Of a DNA stretch of 39,173 nt, positions 32,801-39,173 are shown one piece after another. The stretch comes from Deltaproteobacteria bacterium UBA6930. GTDB lineage: Bacteria > Myxococcota_A > UBA9160 > UBA6930. The notes below the pieces were generated by a model. That model had not been told where the DNA came from and did no database searches. It saw only the letters and a list, made by a program, of their open reading frames with translations. Within the stretch, counting starts at the first letter, position 1; every line of letters starts with the position of its first letter. The DNA lies in the NCBI GenBank assembly GCA_002450755.1, contig DKAI01000098.1, positions 1 to 39,173 on the forward strand, written 5' to 3'. Both the position numbers and the translations under genes were made by a program.

Positions 32801-34243
32801 TCACATGCCCAGACCACGGCGAAGAGCTACCAATTTGTCCCATAGCTCCCTCCACTCACCTTCCGGTGTGGAATCCGCGACAACTCCTCCACCCGAATGC
32901 AATTTAATATGCCCGTTCTCGAGAAACAGAGTTCTAATAACAACTGCGAGGTCTAGCCCCCCTCGTATATCTATATAGCCTAAAGCACCCGCGTAATAAC
33001 CTCTCCCGTCCACTTCCAAGTCTCGGGCAATCTTAACCGCGGCAAGCTTGGGTGCTCCCGTCATTGATCCAGGGGGCATGGAAGCTCTCACCGCCTCCAA
33101 GGCATCACAACCGGCACGTAATCGTCCTGTAATCGTCGAAACGAGATGAAAGATTTCTTCATGTGCCTCCACTCGCCAGAGGCTTGGAACGTCAACTGAC
33201 CCGGGCTTACAAACTCGCCCCAAGTCGTTTCTGACGAGGTCAACAATCATTAAATTTTCAGCGCGATCCTTCTCTGATCGACCCAACTTAAACGATTCTT
33301 CCAAATCCTCATTCGAATTTCCGGGGCGCCTTCTAGTTCCCTTGATTGGGCTACTAGAAACGTTGCCTTGTGCATCGACTCTCAAGAAACTTTCGGGAGA
33401 TGTTGACATAACAGTCAGCCGCGGGAGATCTAAGTAAGATGAGAAAGGCGCAGGATTTGCCTTTCGAAGGTTTAAATACAACCGAAAAGGATCACCTTCA
33501 AAGTCGGCCCTCAGCGACTGAGTTAGACAAACCTGATAAACTTTTCCTTCTGCTATTGACGCTCCCACCTCTGCTACCGCGGCCTTGTACTGATGCTCAT
33601 TTAGCGAAGGCTTTAGGCTCGCAAGAATAGGCGGTCTATCATTCGCTACTTCACGGGGCCAGTTGCGGGTAGTCATCGCTAAGTCTGAGATATCATTAGC
33701 AGCTTTATTCGCCTGCTCCTGCGCGCTAGCTTCATTTTTCCCAAAGCCTAATCCTAACGCCGTTATTCGACCACATTGATGCTCTTTAATTAGCAATCTA
33801 TCGATGAAGGCGAACGTTTGATCAGGCTGTCTTTCCGTGCCTCTTCGCGAAAGACCGGTTGACTCCCAGGCCTCAGAGATCTCGTAACCGAACACTCCAA
33901 TCGCACCGCCAATAAAAGGGACGGATTCCATACCAATGAATTCCGTTCTTGGCAGCAAACTCCTCAGAACATCAATCGGATCCCCATGAAAATATCTTCT
34001 ACCTAATTCTAAATCGGGTCGGACTTGGCGCACAACTCGTAGCTCGTGGCATTTTCCTCGACTCTCAAGCCAAGCATAGGGTTGATTCCCAGCAAAAGAG
34101 AATCGGCTAGAAGCAGGGTTCCGTCCGTTGCTGTCAAGCCACCAAGTCCCACAACCTGGCCTTTCGAGATTTACAACCATTTCTTCAAAAGAAACAGAAG
34201 TCGGCAATTCAATGGTGTGATGACTGATGCAGCTTGTGCTCAT
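32801..34243 (-). CDS. pabB: Aminodeoxychorismate synthase component I (PabB)
   Basis: This 480-residue chorismate-binding enzyme makes 4-amino-4-deoxychorismate for folate synthesis, using ammonia from a PabA glutaminase. The sequence contains PIKGT at about 299-303; the lysine marks aminodeoxychorismate synthase, whereas anthranilate synthase has PIAGT. Other family blocks are present: GAIGVFGYE, AEGKVYQVCLTQ, DLVRNDLGRV, HLVSTITG, PPGSMTGAPK and YYAGALGY. No pabA or pabC gene lies next to it. The ATG at 34243 has a GTG codon directly before it; TAGGCT stands 6 bases before the ATG, with no Shine-Dalgarno. It is divergent from the DHH gene across 59 bases. Confidence 0.93.
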   Translation of the reverse strand: MSTSCISHHTIELPTSVSFEEMVVNLERPGCGTWWLDSNGRNPASSRFSFAGNQPYAWLESRGKCHELRVVRQVRPDLELGRRYFHGDPIDVLRSLLPRTEFIGMESVPFIGGAIGVFGYEISEAWESTGLSRRGTERQPDQTFAFIDRLLIKEHQCGRITALGLGFGKNEASAQEQANKAANDISDLAMTTRNWPREVANDRPPILASLKPSLNEHQYKAAVAEVGASIAEGKVYQVCLTQSLRADFEGDPFRLYLNLRKANPAPFSSYLDLPRLTVMSTSPESFLRVDAQGNVSSSPIKGTRRRPGNSNEDLEESFKLGRSEKDRAENLMIVDLVRNDLGRVCKPGSVDVPSLWRVEAHEEIFHLVSTITGRLRAGCDALEAVRASMPPGSMTGAPKLAAVKIARDLEVDGRGYYAGALGYIDIRGGLDLAVVIRTLFLENGHIKLHSGGGVVADSTPEGEWRELWDKLVALRRGLGM

Positions 34244-34249
34244 CACCGG

Positions 34250-34255
34250 AGCCTA
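34250..34255 (-). promoter_or_regulatory. -10-like hexamer 6 bases before pabB
   Basis: On the minus strand TAGGCT lies exactly 6 bases before the pabB ATG at 34243. The gene has no Shine-Dalgarno. This mirrors the arrangement on the other side of the same 59-base divergent region, before the DHH gene. Confidence 0.4.
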
Positions 34256-34290
34256 CCGAAAAATGTACCCAGGGCTCCTAAACAGTTCGC

Positions 34291-34296
34291 TAGGAT
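34291..34296 (+). promoter_or_regulatory. -10-like hexamer 6 bases before the DHH gene
   Basis: TAGGAT lies exactly 6 bases before the ATG at 34303. The same bases include AGGA, which could also act as a Shine-Dalgarno, so this case is ambiguous taken alone. Confidence 0.3.
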
Positions 34297-34302
34297 TGAG
34301 GC

Positions 34303-35166
34303 ATGCCAAGAACCTGCTTCTTTCATGCGGGCTGCCCTGATGGATTTGGAGCAGCCTGGGCAGTTCGCCACACTTGGGGCGGGAGTGCTGCCTATGTCGC
34401 ACGTGGGCACAACGATCGCATAAAACCAGGGAGGCTGATCGGGCACGAAATCGCATTCGTCGATATCGCTCCTTCTCTTGAGGAACTTGAACACCTCGTG
34501 ACAGAGTCCGCCCTACTACACATCGTAGACCATCACATTACCGCCAAAACTCGTATAGAGTCTTCGGACTTCATCATACAGTCTCTCCAATCTCAAAATC
34601 ATCAAATCACACTCGACCTAGAACACTCGGGGGCAGTTCTCGCCTGGAAACACTTTTTGCCTGACAAACCGGTTCCGGACCTCCTCCTCTATATCGAGGA
34701 TCAAGACCTTTGGAGGTTCGATCTTGATTTTTCGAGGGAAATCAACGCAGCCCTCTCAACCTACGCATTCGATTTCGACCTATGGGATAAGTTGGCGACA
34801 AAAGGTGTTTTCTCCCTCATCTCAAAAGGGCAAGAAGTTGTCCTCGAGCAGACGAAGAAAATCGACGAATCTCTAAAAAACTCTCACAAAGTAAAATTGG
34901 GAGACGAGCTCATAGAAGCCGTAAATTCTTCCGCATTAAGAGCCTGGATCGGGCACAAACTCGCACTGCGCGCCAAGTATTCTTTGCCGTACGGACTAGT
35001 TTACGAACTCCGAAAAGGCCGGATAGAGGCCTCGATTTATTCGATCGGAGATCTCGACGTCAGCGAGCTTGCGGTGGAGCGCGGTGGCGGTGGACATAAA
35101 AATGCCTCAGGTTTCAGCGTTTCCCTCACTGATTGGCGTCGCTTATATTTGGACACAGAAAATTAA
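34303..35166 (+). CDS. DHH/DHHA1-family phosphoesterase
   Basis: This 287-residue protein has the DHH motif VDHH (Asp76-His78), an N-terminal PDG metal motif (Asp13), DIAPS, and a C-terminal DHHA1 segment GGGGHKNASGF (about 262-272). These are the Mn2+-binding parts of RecJ/NrnA-like phosphoesterases, which cleave nano-RNA, pAp or cyclic dinucleotides. Which one applies here cannot be told. At the N-terminus the usual DADG region reads CPDGFGAAWA. It is divergent from pabB and ends 2 bases from the stop of the convergent bolA gene. Confidence 0.85.
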   Translation: MPRTCFFHAGCPDGFGAAWAVRHTWGGSAAYVARGHNDRIKPGRLIGHEIAFVDIAPSLEELEHLVTESALLHIVDHHITAKTRIESSDFIIQSLQSQNHQITLDLEHSGAVLAWKHFLPDKPVPDLLLYIEDQDLWRFDLDFSREINAALSTYAFDFDLWDKLATKGVFSLISKGQEVVLEQTKKIDESLKNSHKVKLGDELIEAVNSSALRAWIGHKLALRAKYSLPYGLVYELRKGRIEASIYSIGDLDVSELAVERGGGGHKNASGFSVSLTDWRRLYLDTEN

Positions 35167-35168
35167 AG

Positions 35169-35450
35169 TCAGGAGTCGGCTCTACATGCTGGAATAGAGG
35201 TTTTAATACGTAACGCGTGTATCTCTTTGCCCATCTCTTCAGAGAGTGCTTCATATACAAGGCGTTGGGCAGCCAATCGTGTCATTCCTCTAAATTTTTC
35301 GGATTCAATCACAACCGAAAAATGACCCGCTCCGGATTGAGCACCTGCGTGCCCGGCATGTAGGTGGCTCTCATCCACCACCTCGAGGGAAGTTGTCTCC
35401 AATTTCTCCCCTAGCTTGACCTCAATCCGTCGTCTACGGGTTTCACTCAA
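35169..35450 (-). CDS. BolA-family protein
   Basis: This 93-residue protein (from TTG at 35450) has the BolA core: LEVVDESHLHAGHAGA, then GHFSVVIES..F.GMTRLAAQRLVYEAL and IHALRIKTSIP. BolA proteins pair with monothiol glutaredoxins in iron-sulfur cluster trafficking, and some act as transcription factors. The start is uncertain: an in-frame TTG at 35489 would overlap the frdD end by 26 bases; the TTG at 35450 lies just after the frdD stop and fits the usual BolA N-terminus. Neither has a clear Shine-Dalgarno. It is the last gene of the frdABCD run, whose FrdB contains three iron-sulfur clusters, which fits a cluster-supply role. Confidence 0.88.
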   Translation of the reverse strand: MSETRRRRIEVKLGEKLETTSLEVVDESHLHAGHAGAQSGAGHFSVVIESEKFRGMTRLAAQRLVYEALSEEMGKEIHALRIKTSIPACRADS

Positions 35451-35463
35451 TCCGATAAAACCA

Positions 35464-35829
35464 TCAAAAGTGGAGGCGAAGAACCGCAATAATGGCCAAT
35501 GCTGACCCTACAGCGGCCGAGCCGTAGCAAACCAGTCCCACGAAACCGTCCCTCTCTAATCCTCCAAAATCTATAAAAATGTGCCGAACATGATGTGCTG
35601 CAGCCCAAAGAGGAAGCGAGATAGTTGCAGCAATCAGAACACTTCCTGGAATAGAGCTGGCCAAACCCAGGACTCTCTCGTAGGAGAGCCCTTCAATCGG
35701 TGTAATGCCTAGCGGTGCAGTAAACCCGATCACAAGTAAATAGGCCGGGTATAAAAAAGCTCCCAGCATCATCCCGCCACCGAACAATTGCCAGATTATA
35801 GGCTCCAGCTTGAGCATTAAAAACTTCAT
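35464..35829 (-). CDS. frdD: Fumarate reductase/succinate dehydrogenase membrane anchor, FrdD type
   Basis: This 121-residue hydrophobic protein with three membrane segments resembles E. coli FrdD: FWxLFGxGG-like WQLFGGGMM at the start, a central LGITPIEGLSYERVLG matching the FrdD loop, LPLWAAAHHVRHIFIDFG and a final segment. FrdD and FrdC anchor the FrdAB dimer and bind quinone; there is no haem in this type. The conserved HH pair in the second helix region is seen. It starts 28 bases after frdC and overlaps nothing upstream; the bolA gene begins near its end. As the sequence has diverged from E. coli, the call relies on motif, size and position. Confidence 0.85.
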   Translation of the reverse strand: MKFLMLKLEPIIWQLFGGGMMLGAFLYPAYLLVIGFTAPLGITPIEGLSYERVLGLASSIPGSVLIAATISLPLWAAAHHVRHIFIDFGGLERDGFVGLVCYGSAAVGSALAIIAVLRLHF

Positions 35830-35857
35830 ATCATTGCCTCCAACGCAATTTTACCTC

Positions 35858-36301
35858 TCATAGTAAAACTCCTGACAGCACTGCAATCACCAGCAGAGAA
35901 ACTGCAAGGAAACCACCATTGAGTGCGACGAGGAAGAAGATGTCCGGAGGTCGCTTAAATCGCCCAATGTTTGGAGGCTGCGTTTTTGGAAAAAGTCCAA
36001 AAAAACGTAGAGCAAACCAGGTCAGACTAATTACGCAAAACACGTGGAATAGAATGTAAACTGGATTCTGAAAGCCCTCGATAAGCCTGTCCCACTCCCG
36101 TTCTCCGCTTCCAAGCGCCCAAATTGTTCTTAACATTAGAAAACCAACAGCATAAAGAACAAAACCGCAAAGGCCGAACGTTATATAACCAAGGTAATTT
36201 CCTCGGCCTGGAAAGTTGTCGGGCATCCTCGGAGGAGCAGTCCGAGTAGGACCTGGTGTAGATGGCTTCATCGAATCAACACGGGCTCGTCTAGTCATCA
36301 T
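35858..36301 (-). CDS. frdC: Fumarate reductase/succinate dehydrogenase membrane anchor, FrdC type
   Basis: This 147-residue protein has an unusual Pro-, Arg- and Thr-rich N-terminus (about 1-35) followed by three hydrophobic segments. The middle region FQNPVYILFHVFCVISLTWFALRF matches the FrdC core of E. coli (FLQNPV...) with its key FQNPV motif. With FrdD it forms the quinone-reactive membrane anchor. Its start has tandem ATG codons preceded by AAGGGA. It lies 50 bases after frdB and 28 before frdD. The sequence is weakly conserved, so assignment also rests on position in the frdABCD order. Confidence 0.82.
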   Translation of the reverse strand: MMTRRARVDSMKPSTPGPTRTAPPRMPDNFPGRGNYLGYITFGLCGFVLYAVGFLMLRTIWALGSGEREWDRLIEGFQNPVYILFHVFCVISLTWFALRFFGLFPKTQPPNIGRFKRPPDIFFLVALNGGFLAVSLLVIAVLSGVLL

Positions 36302-36351
36302 TAATCCCTTTGTATAATTGGTGAGCTCTTAGTAAGTTTATTCCGCCCACC

Positions 36352-37098
36352 TCATTTTCCTCCTCGAGGGACGACAAAGGACTTCGCCCAATCAATCACG
36401 TTAAGTAGTTTAGCCTGCTGGATTGCCGCCGACGGATCTACGTTTTTGGGGCAGACCTGGCTGCATTCATTTGCATAGGAGCATGCGAAGACTCCTCCTT
36501 CGTCCCGGAAGATCTCATTTCTTTCCGAAGAGCCCTCATCCCTCGTATCTTGGTTATACCGATGACCCAAAGCTAGCGCTGCAGGTCCTAAGAAATCCGG
36601 CTCGTTGCCCACAACAGGACATGCTGAGTAACAAAGCATGCAATTGATACACATACTAAACTGTTTAAACGCAGCCAGTTCCTCAGGTGACTGAGAAGTT
36701 GGTCCCTCTTCTGCGGCACGCTCTTTAGCGGACATAATCCAGGGCTTGGCGGTCTTCATTTTCTCCATGAAACCCTCGAGCTCAACGACTAGATCGCGAA
36801 TGATTGGAAAATTAGCCAGTGGCGCCACTTCGACAGTATCCTCGTAATCCGAGAGAGCTGTCTTACAAGTGAGCTTCGGCTCTCCATTGACCTGCATTCC
36901 GCAGCTCCCGCAGACTGCCATTCGACAGGACCACCGGTGGGATAGAGAAGGATCCACTTCATCTTTTATGTAATTAAGTGCGTCCAAGACCTTCCAATCA
37001 TCTTGGACCGGTATCTCATAGGCTTCTGTGCGCGGCTCCTCATCCTGATCCGGGTCAAAGCGTGTAACTTTAACAGTCTTTTTGTTTATTTCATTCAT
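36352..37098 (-). CDS. frdB: Fumarate reductase/succinate dehydrogenase iron-sulfur subunit
   Basis: This 248-residue subunit carries the electrons between FAD and quinone. The N-terminal [2Fe-2S] domain has Cys58, Cys63, Cys66 and Cys78. The C-terminal domain has the clusters ligated by Cys150, Cys153, Cys156 and Cys160 (CINCMLCYSAC) and Cys206, Cys212 and Cys216 (CSYANECSQVCP). The spacing matches the [4Fe-4S] and [3Fe-4S] clusters of complex II. The ATG overlaps the frdA stop by one base (TGATG), so the two are translationally coupled. E. coli frdB has the same size and order, which, with the FrdC/FrdD-type anchors, makes frd a better name than sdh. Confidence 0.95.
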   Translation of the reverse strand: MNEINKKTVKVTRFDPDQDEEPRTEAYEIPVQDDWKVLDALNYIKDEVDPSLSHRWSCRMAVCGSCGMQVNGEPKLTCKTALSDYEDTVEVAPLANFPIIRDLVVELEGFMEKMKTAKPWIMSAKERAAEEGPTSQSPEELAAFKQFSMCINCMLCYSACPVVGNEPDFLGPAALALGHRYNQDTRDEGSSERNEIFRDEGGVFACSYANECSQVCPKNVDPSAAIQQAKLLNVIDWAKSFVVPRGGK

Positions 37099-38816
37099 CA
37101 GTATTTACGCTCCTCGGGTTCCCAAGTTCCCAGATTCACCGGTTTTTTGCCAAACCTAGGTCCCCCTACATCCCAATGGATAAGGGAGTGATGTAAGTAT
37201 TCCTGATCATTACGATGAGGAAAGTCACTGCAAGCATGTGCGCCCCTCGACTCTTTTCGTTGCTGCGCAGCCATTGCAACGGACTCGGCCACGTCGACCA
37301 TATTGTGGAGCTCAAGAGCGGCGATAAGTTCAGTGTTAAACACCTTGCTGGAGTCCTGCAGACCTAAGTCAGAAACCCTGCCCCTTAACTGTCCCATTTC
37401 TCTCACCGTCTGCGTCATAGAATCCTGATCGCGATAAACGCCACAGCCTCGCTCCATTGTCAGGTTCATTTCGTTTCTAATTTGAGAAATCCGCTCCCCT
37501 CCCTTTTGTCGTCCTCTAAGGCCGTCTAGTCTTTCAATCTCGTCTGCAACCTGGGTTCGCATTCGTGCCTCGTTGCAGTCATCGGTGCCATTTGCATAAT
37601 CCAACGCTGTAGTTCCGGCGCGAGCGCCAAATACCAGACATTCAGTGAGCGAATTCGATCCGAGACGGTTAGCTCCGTTAAGCGATGCGCAAGCGACCTC
37701 GCCCGCCGCATATAAACCCGGCAACGAAGTTGCCGAGGTAATATCGGTATCTACTCCTCCCATCATGTAGTGCACAACGGGTCTTATCGGAATCATCTCG
37801 TGAACAGGGTCCACACCGACATAGGTTCTTCCTAACTCCCTTACAAATGGGAGTTTGCTATCGATCGCCGACTCTCCCACGTGCGTAAGATCAAGATGCA
37901 CGTACTGTCCGTAAGGCCCTTTAAGCGCTCGGCCAGCAGCTATCTCTCCCATTATTGCCCGTGAGATCATATCCCGCGGACCTAGTTCGGCTTTGGCTCC
38001 TACGCCGTAGTCATAATCGACTAAAAATCGCTCACCTAATGAATTTCGGAGATAACCACCTTCGCCTCTCGAGGCTTCCGTTATCAAAATGCCTGTACCA
38101 GGTAAGCCTGTGGGGTGATACTGCACGAACTCCATATCTTTCAAGGCAACCCCAGCGCGATATGCTAGAGCCATTCCATCACCAGTTTTAATCATGCCAT
38201 TTGTAGTGAAGGGGAAACATTTGCCAGCACCACCTGCTCCCAGTATCACGGCCCTTCCCAAAATACAACGGACCACGCCTTCCCTAATTGAGAGCGAAGA
38301 AACTCCGCGGACAGCCCCATCCTCAACCAAAAGTTTTGTTACGAAATTCTCGTCATATCGGACGATGTTCTCGAACTGTAGAGAATGCTGAAAAAGACTA
38401 TGGAGGATATGAAAGCCCACCTTATCTGCCGCGAACCATGTTCGCTTAGTCGTCATACCCCCAAACGCTCGTGTGGCAACACTGCCGTCATTATTTCGAC
38501 TCCACGGGCAGCCCCAATGTTCTAGGCGAGTGAGTTCTTTGGGAGCCTCCTCTACAAAATATTCAATCACGTCTTGATCGCCGAGAAAGTCTGAACCTTT
38601 GACCGTGTCGTATCCATGCATTTCCTGGGAGTCATCTTCACGAGCCACCGCCGCGGCTCCTCCCTCCGCAGAAACCGTATGGCTTCGCATCGGATAGACT
38701 TTAGAAACGAGGGCAATGCTTGCGGAGGGATCCGCTTCGGCAGCCGCAATTGCCGCCCGAAGCCCCGCAGCCCCCGCACCTACGATAACCAGATCATGCT
38801 TTTTGACCTCGATCAC
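37098..38816 (-). CDS. frdA: Fumarate reductase/succinate dehydrogenase flavoprotein subunit
   Basis: This 572-residue flavoprotein holds the FAD and the dicarboxylate site of complex II. The dinucleotide motif is VGAGAAGLRAA at 12-22. FAD is covalently bound through His46 in RSHTVSAEGG. The active-site blocks are TEASRGEGGYLRN with the catalytic arginine, QYHPTG, and HYMMGG. The GTG start at 38816 is preceded by AGGAG 7 bases upstream. frdA, frdB, frdC, frdD and bolA run in one direction. Direction of catalysis (succinate oxidation or fumarate reduction) cannot be told from sequence; 2-oxoglutarate dehydrogenase in the same window suggests a full oxidative cycle. Confidence 0.95.
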   Translation of the reverse strand: MIEVKKHDLVIVGAGAAGLRAAIAAAEADPSASIALVSKVYPMRSHTVSAEGGAAAVAREDDSQEMHGYDTVKGSDFLGDQDVIEYFVEEAPKELTRLEHWGCPWSRNNDGSVATRAFGGMTTKRTWFAADKVGFHILHSLFQHSLQFENIVRYDENFVTKLLVEDGAVRGVSSLSIREGVVRCILGRAVILGAGGAGKCFPFTTNGMIKTGDGMALAYRAGVALKDMEFVQYHPTGLPGTGILITEASRGEGGYLRNSLGERFLVDYDYGVGAKAELGPRDMISRAIMGEIAAGRALKGPYGQYVHLDLTHVGESAIDSKLPFVRELGRTYVGVDPVHEMIPIRPVVHYMMGGVDTDITSATSLPGLYAAGEVACASLNGANRLGSNSLTECLVFGARAGTTALDYANGTDDCNEARMRTQVADEIERLDGLRGRQKGGERISQIRNEMNLTMERGCGVYRDQDSMTQTVREMGQLRGRVSDLGLQDSSKVFNTELIAALELHNMVDVAESVAMAAQQRKESRGAHACSDFPHRNDQEYLHHSLIHWDVGGPRFGKKPVNLGTWEPEERKY

Positions 38817-38856
38817 GACCGTTCTCCTCTATCTGGAATCTCTTTAAATTTGGCAA

Positions 38857-38875
38857 GGTCGCCAGGCTGGCCACC
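38857..38875. promoter_or_regulatory. Hairpin-forming repeat between aguA and frdA
   Basis: GGTCGCCA (38857-38864) and TGGCCACC (38868-38875) pair with one mismatch and a 3-base loop. They lie in the 186-base gap between the agmatine deiminase stop and the frdA start. No T-run follows in either direction, so this may be a leader structure, an operator or an inefficient terminator. Confidence 0.25.
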
Positions 38876-39002
38876 CGAGATTCCTGGATGTTTTCGCGTA
38901 AATGTGAAACTCCCTACAAGCGTAGTCCCCTGGTGTACTTAATCAAGCGGTCTCACGAAAGGAAAACTTGCAAGTCTTTGAAGTAATTAAAGAGACAAAT
39001 CT

Positions 39003-39173
39003 TCAGTCCTTGCTATATGAGCCGGATGTACAGACCGGTTCTTGCTGTGTAAGGCAATGTATAGAGCCAAGACCCGCGACCAATGCGCGAGCGGAAATTG
39101 GAATTATCGAGCGGTCTGGGAGCAGGTTCCTGAATATTTCCAAAGCCTCCCCATCGCTTTCGCAGCCGAATAC
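39003..39173 (-). CDS. aguA: Agmatine deiminase, C-terminal fragment (5' end outside window)
   Basis: The minus-strand frame is open from the window edge to TGA at 39003-39005, giving 57 codons; it is too short to stand out alone. It reads VFGCESDGEALEIFRNLLPD, then a region ARALVAG, then GSIHCLTQQEP. This matches the end of agmatine deiminase, whose catalytic cysteine lies in IHCxTQQ. The family usually has GGGNIHC where this has GLGSIHC. The enzyme hydrolyses agmatine to N-carbamoylputrescine, the step after arginine decarboxylase (speA at the left edge). The gene runs in the same direction as frdA, 186 bases upstream of it. Only the end is seen, so the call rests on this short stretch. Confidence 0.85.
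   Translation of the reverse strand, partial: VFGCESDGEALEIFRNLLPDRSIIPISARALVAGLGSIHCLTQQEPVCTSGSYSKD

Noticed and set aside
38968..39173. Plus-strand open frame starting with TTG after AAAGGAAAA, open to the window edge
   Set aside because: It lies antisense to the agmatine deiminase C-terminus, whose IHCLTQQEP motif is clear; the translated plus-strand frame shows no recognisable motif.
1..39173. Mobile element, prophage, CRISPR, defence or toxin-antitoxin system
   Set aside because: No transposase, integrase, phage, Cas, restriction or toxin-like protein is recognisable, and no direct-repeat array is seen; the lone XRE regulator has no toxin-like neighbour on its strand.

Overview
The window is a gene-dense bacterial chromosome segment: about 28 protein genes, no gene-free stretch longer than about 240 bases, and no rRNA, tRNA, CRISPR array, insertion sequence or prophage gene that I can see. 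Many genes start with GTG or TTG. The content suggests a free-living, respiring, Gram-negative-type bacterium: a fumarate-reductase-type complex II, 2-oxoglutarate dehydrogenase E1, SCO1 and BolA, plus fatty-acid/acyl-CoA enzymes. Lysine is made by the DapL aminotransferase route. Two Na+-coupled amino-acid symporters (AGCS and NSS) fit a marine or saline habitat. A PPOX protein of the Rv0121 type hints at coenzyme F420. DapL, the frdABCD order, BolA, EttA and F420 hints do not fit an ordinary gammaproteobacterium; a deltaproteobacteria-like or uncultured marine lineage is my guess, with low certainty.

Layout. 1-1986 (+): the 3' part of speA (arginine decarboxylase), then xthA. 2001-5385 (-): thiolase then an NDP-forming acyl-CoA synthetase of permuted domain order. 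5545-10036 (+): AGCS symporter, an AGPS-like FAD oxidase and dapL. 10061-14500 (-): ettA, an AAA-VWA protein and a MoxR ATPase, joined end to end; the last two resemble the I/D subunits of chelatase-type machines. 14611-16773 (+): a stand-alone molybdopterin oxidoreductase. 16757-21050 (-): HIT protein, ENPP-type phosphodiesterase, acyl-CoA dehydrogenase, CusF-SCO1 fusion lipoprotein and an Rv0121-type PPOX protein, nearly without gaps. 21165-21452 (+): a small XRE regulator. 21466-23987 (-): NSS transporter overlapping a membrane-anchored alpha/beta hydrolase. 24128-26725 (+): M1 aminopeptidase. 26759-30411 (-): sucA and a DsbA-like thiol protein. 30646-31296 (+): Nudix hydrolase. 31333-34243 (-): pabB, HAD phosphatase and DUF3465 protein. 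34303-35166 (+): DHH phosphoesterase. 35169-38816 (-): frdABCD plus bolA. 39003-39173 (-): the last 57 codons of agmatine deiminase, so the window is bracketed by two successive enzymes of the arginine-to-putrescine route.

The most interesting signals are: (i) several genes without a ribosome-binding site have a -10-like TANNNT hexamer exactly 6 (or 7) bases before the start codon, suggesting leaderless mRNAs; (ii) the MoxR / AAA-VWA pair translationally coupled to ettA and divergent from a molybdoenzyme; (iii) a two-codon ORF overlapping the ettA start; (iv) the CusF-SCO1 fusion; (v) the molybdoenzyme without a cysteine or selenocysteine at the usual metal-ligand region. Nothing here is unmistakably a new defence or mobile system; the MoxR/VWA locus is the best candidate for an uncharacterised molecular machine.
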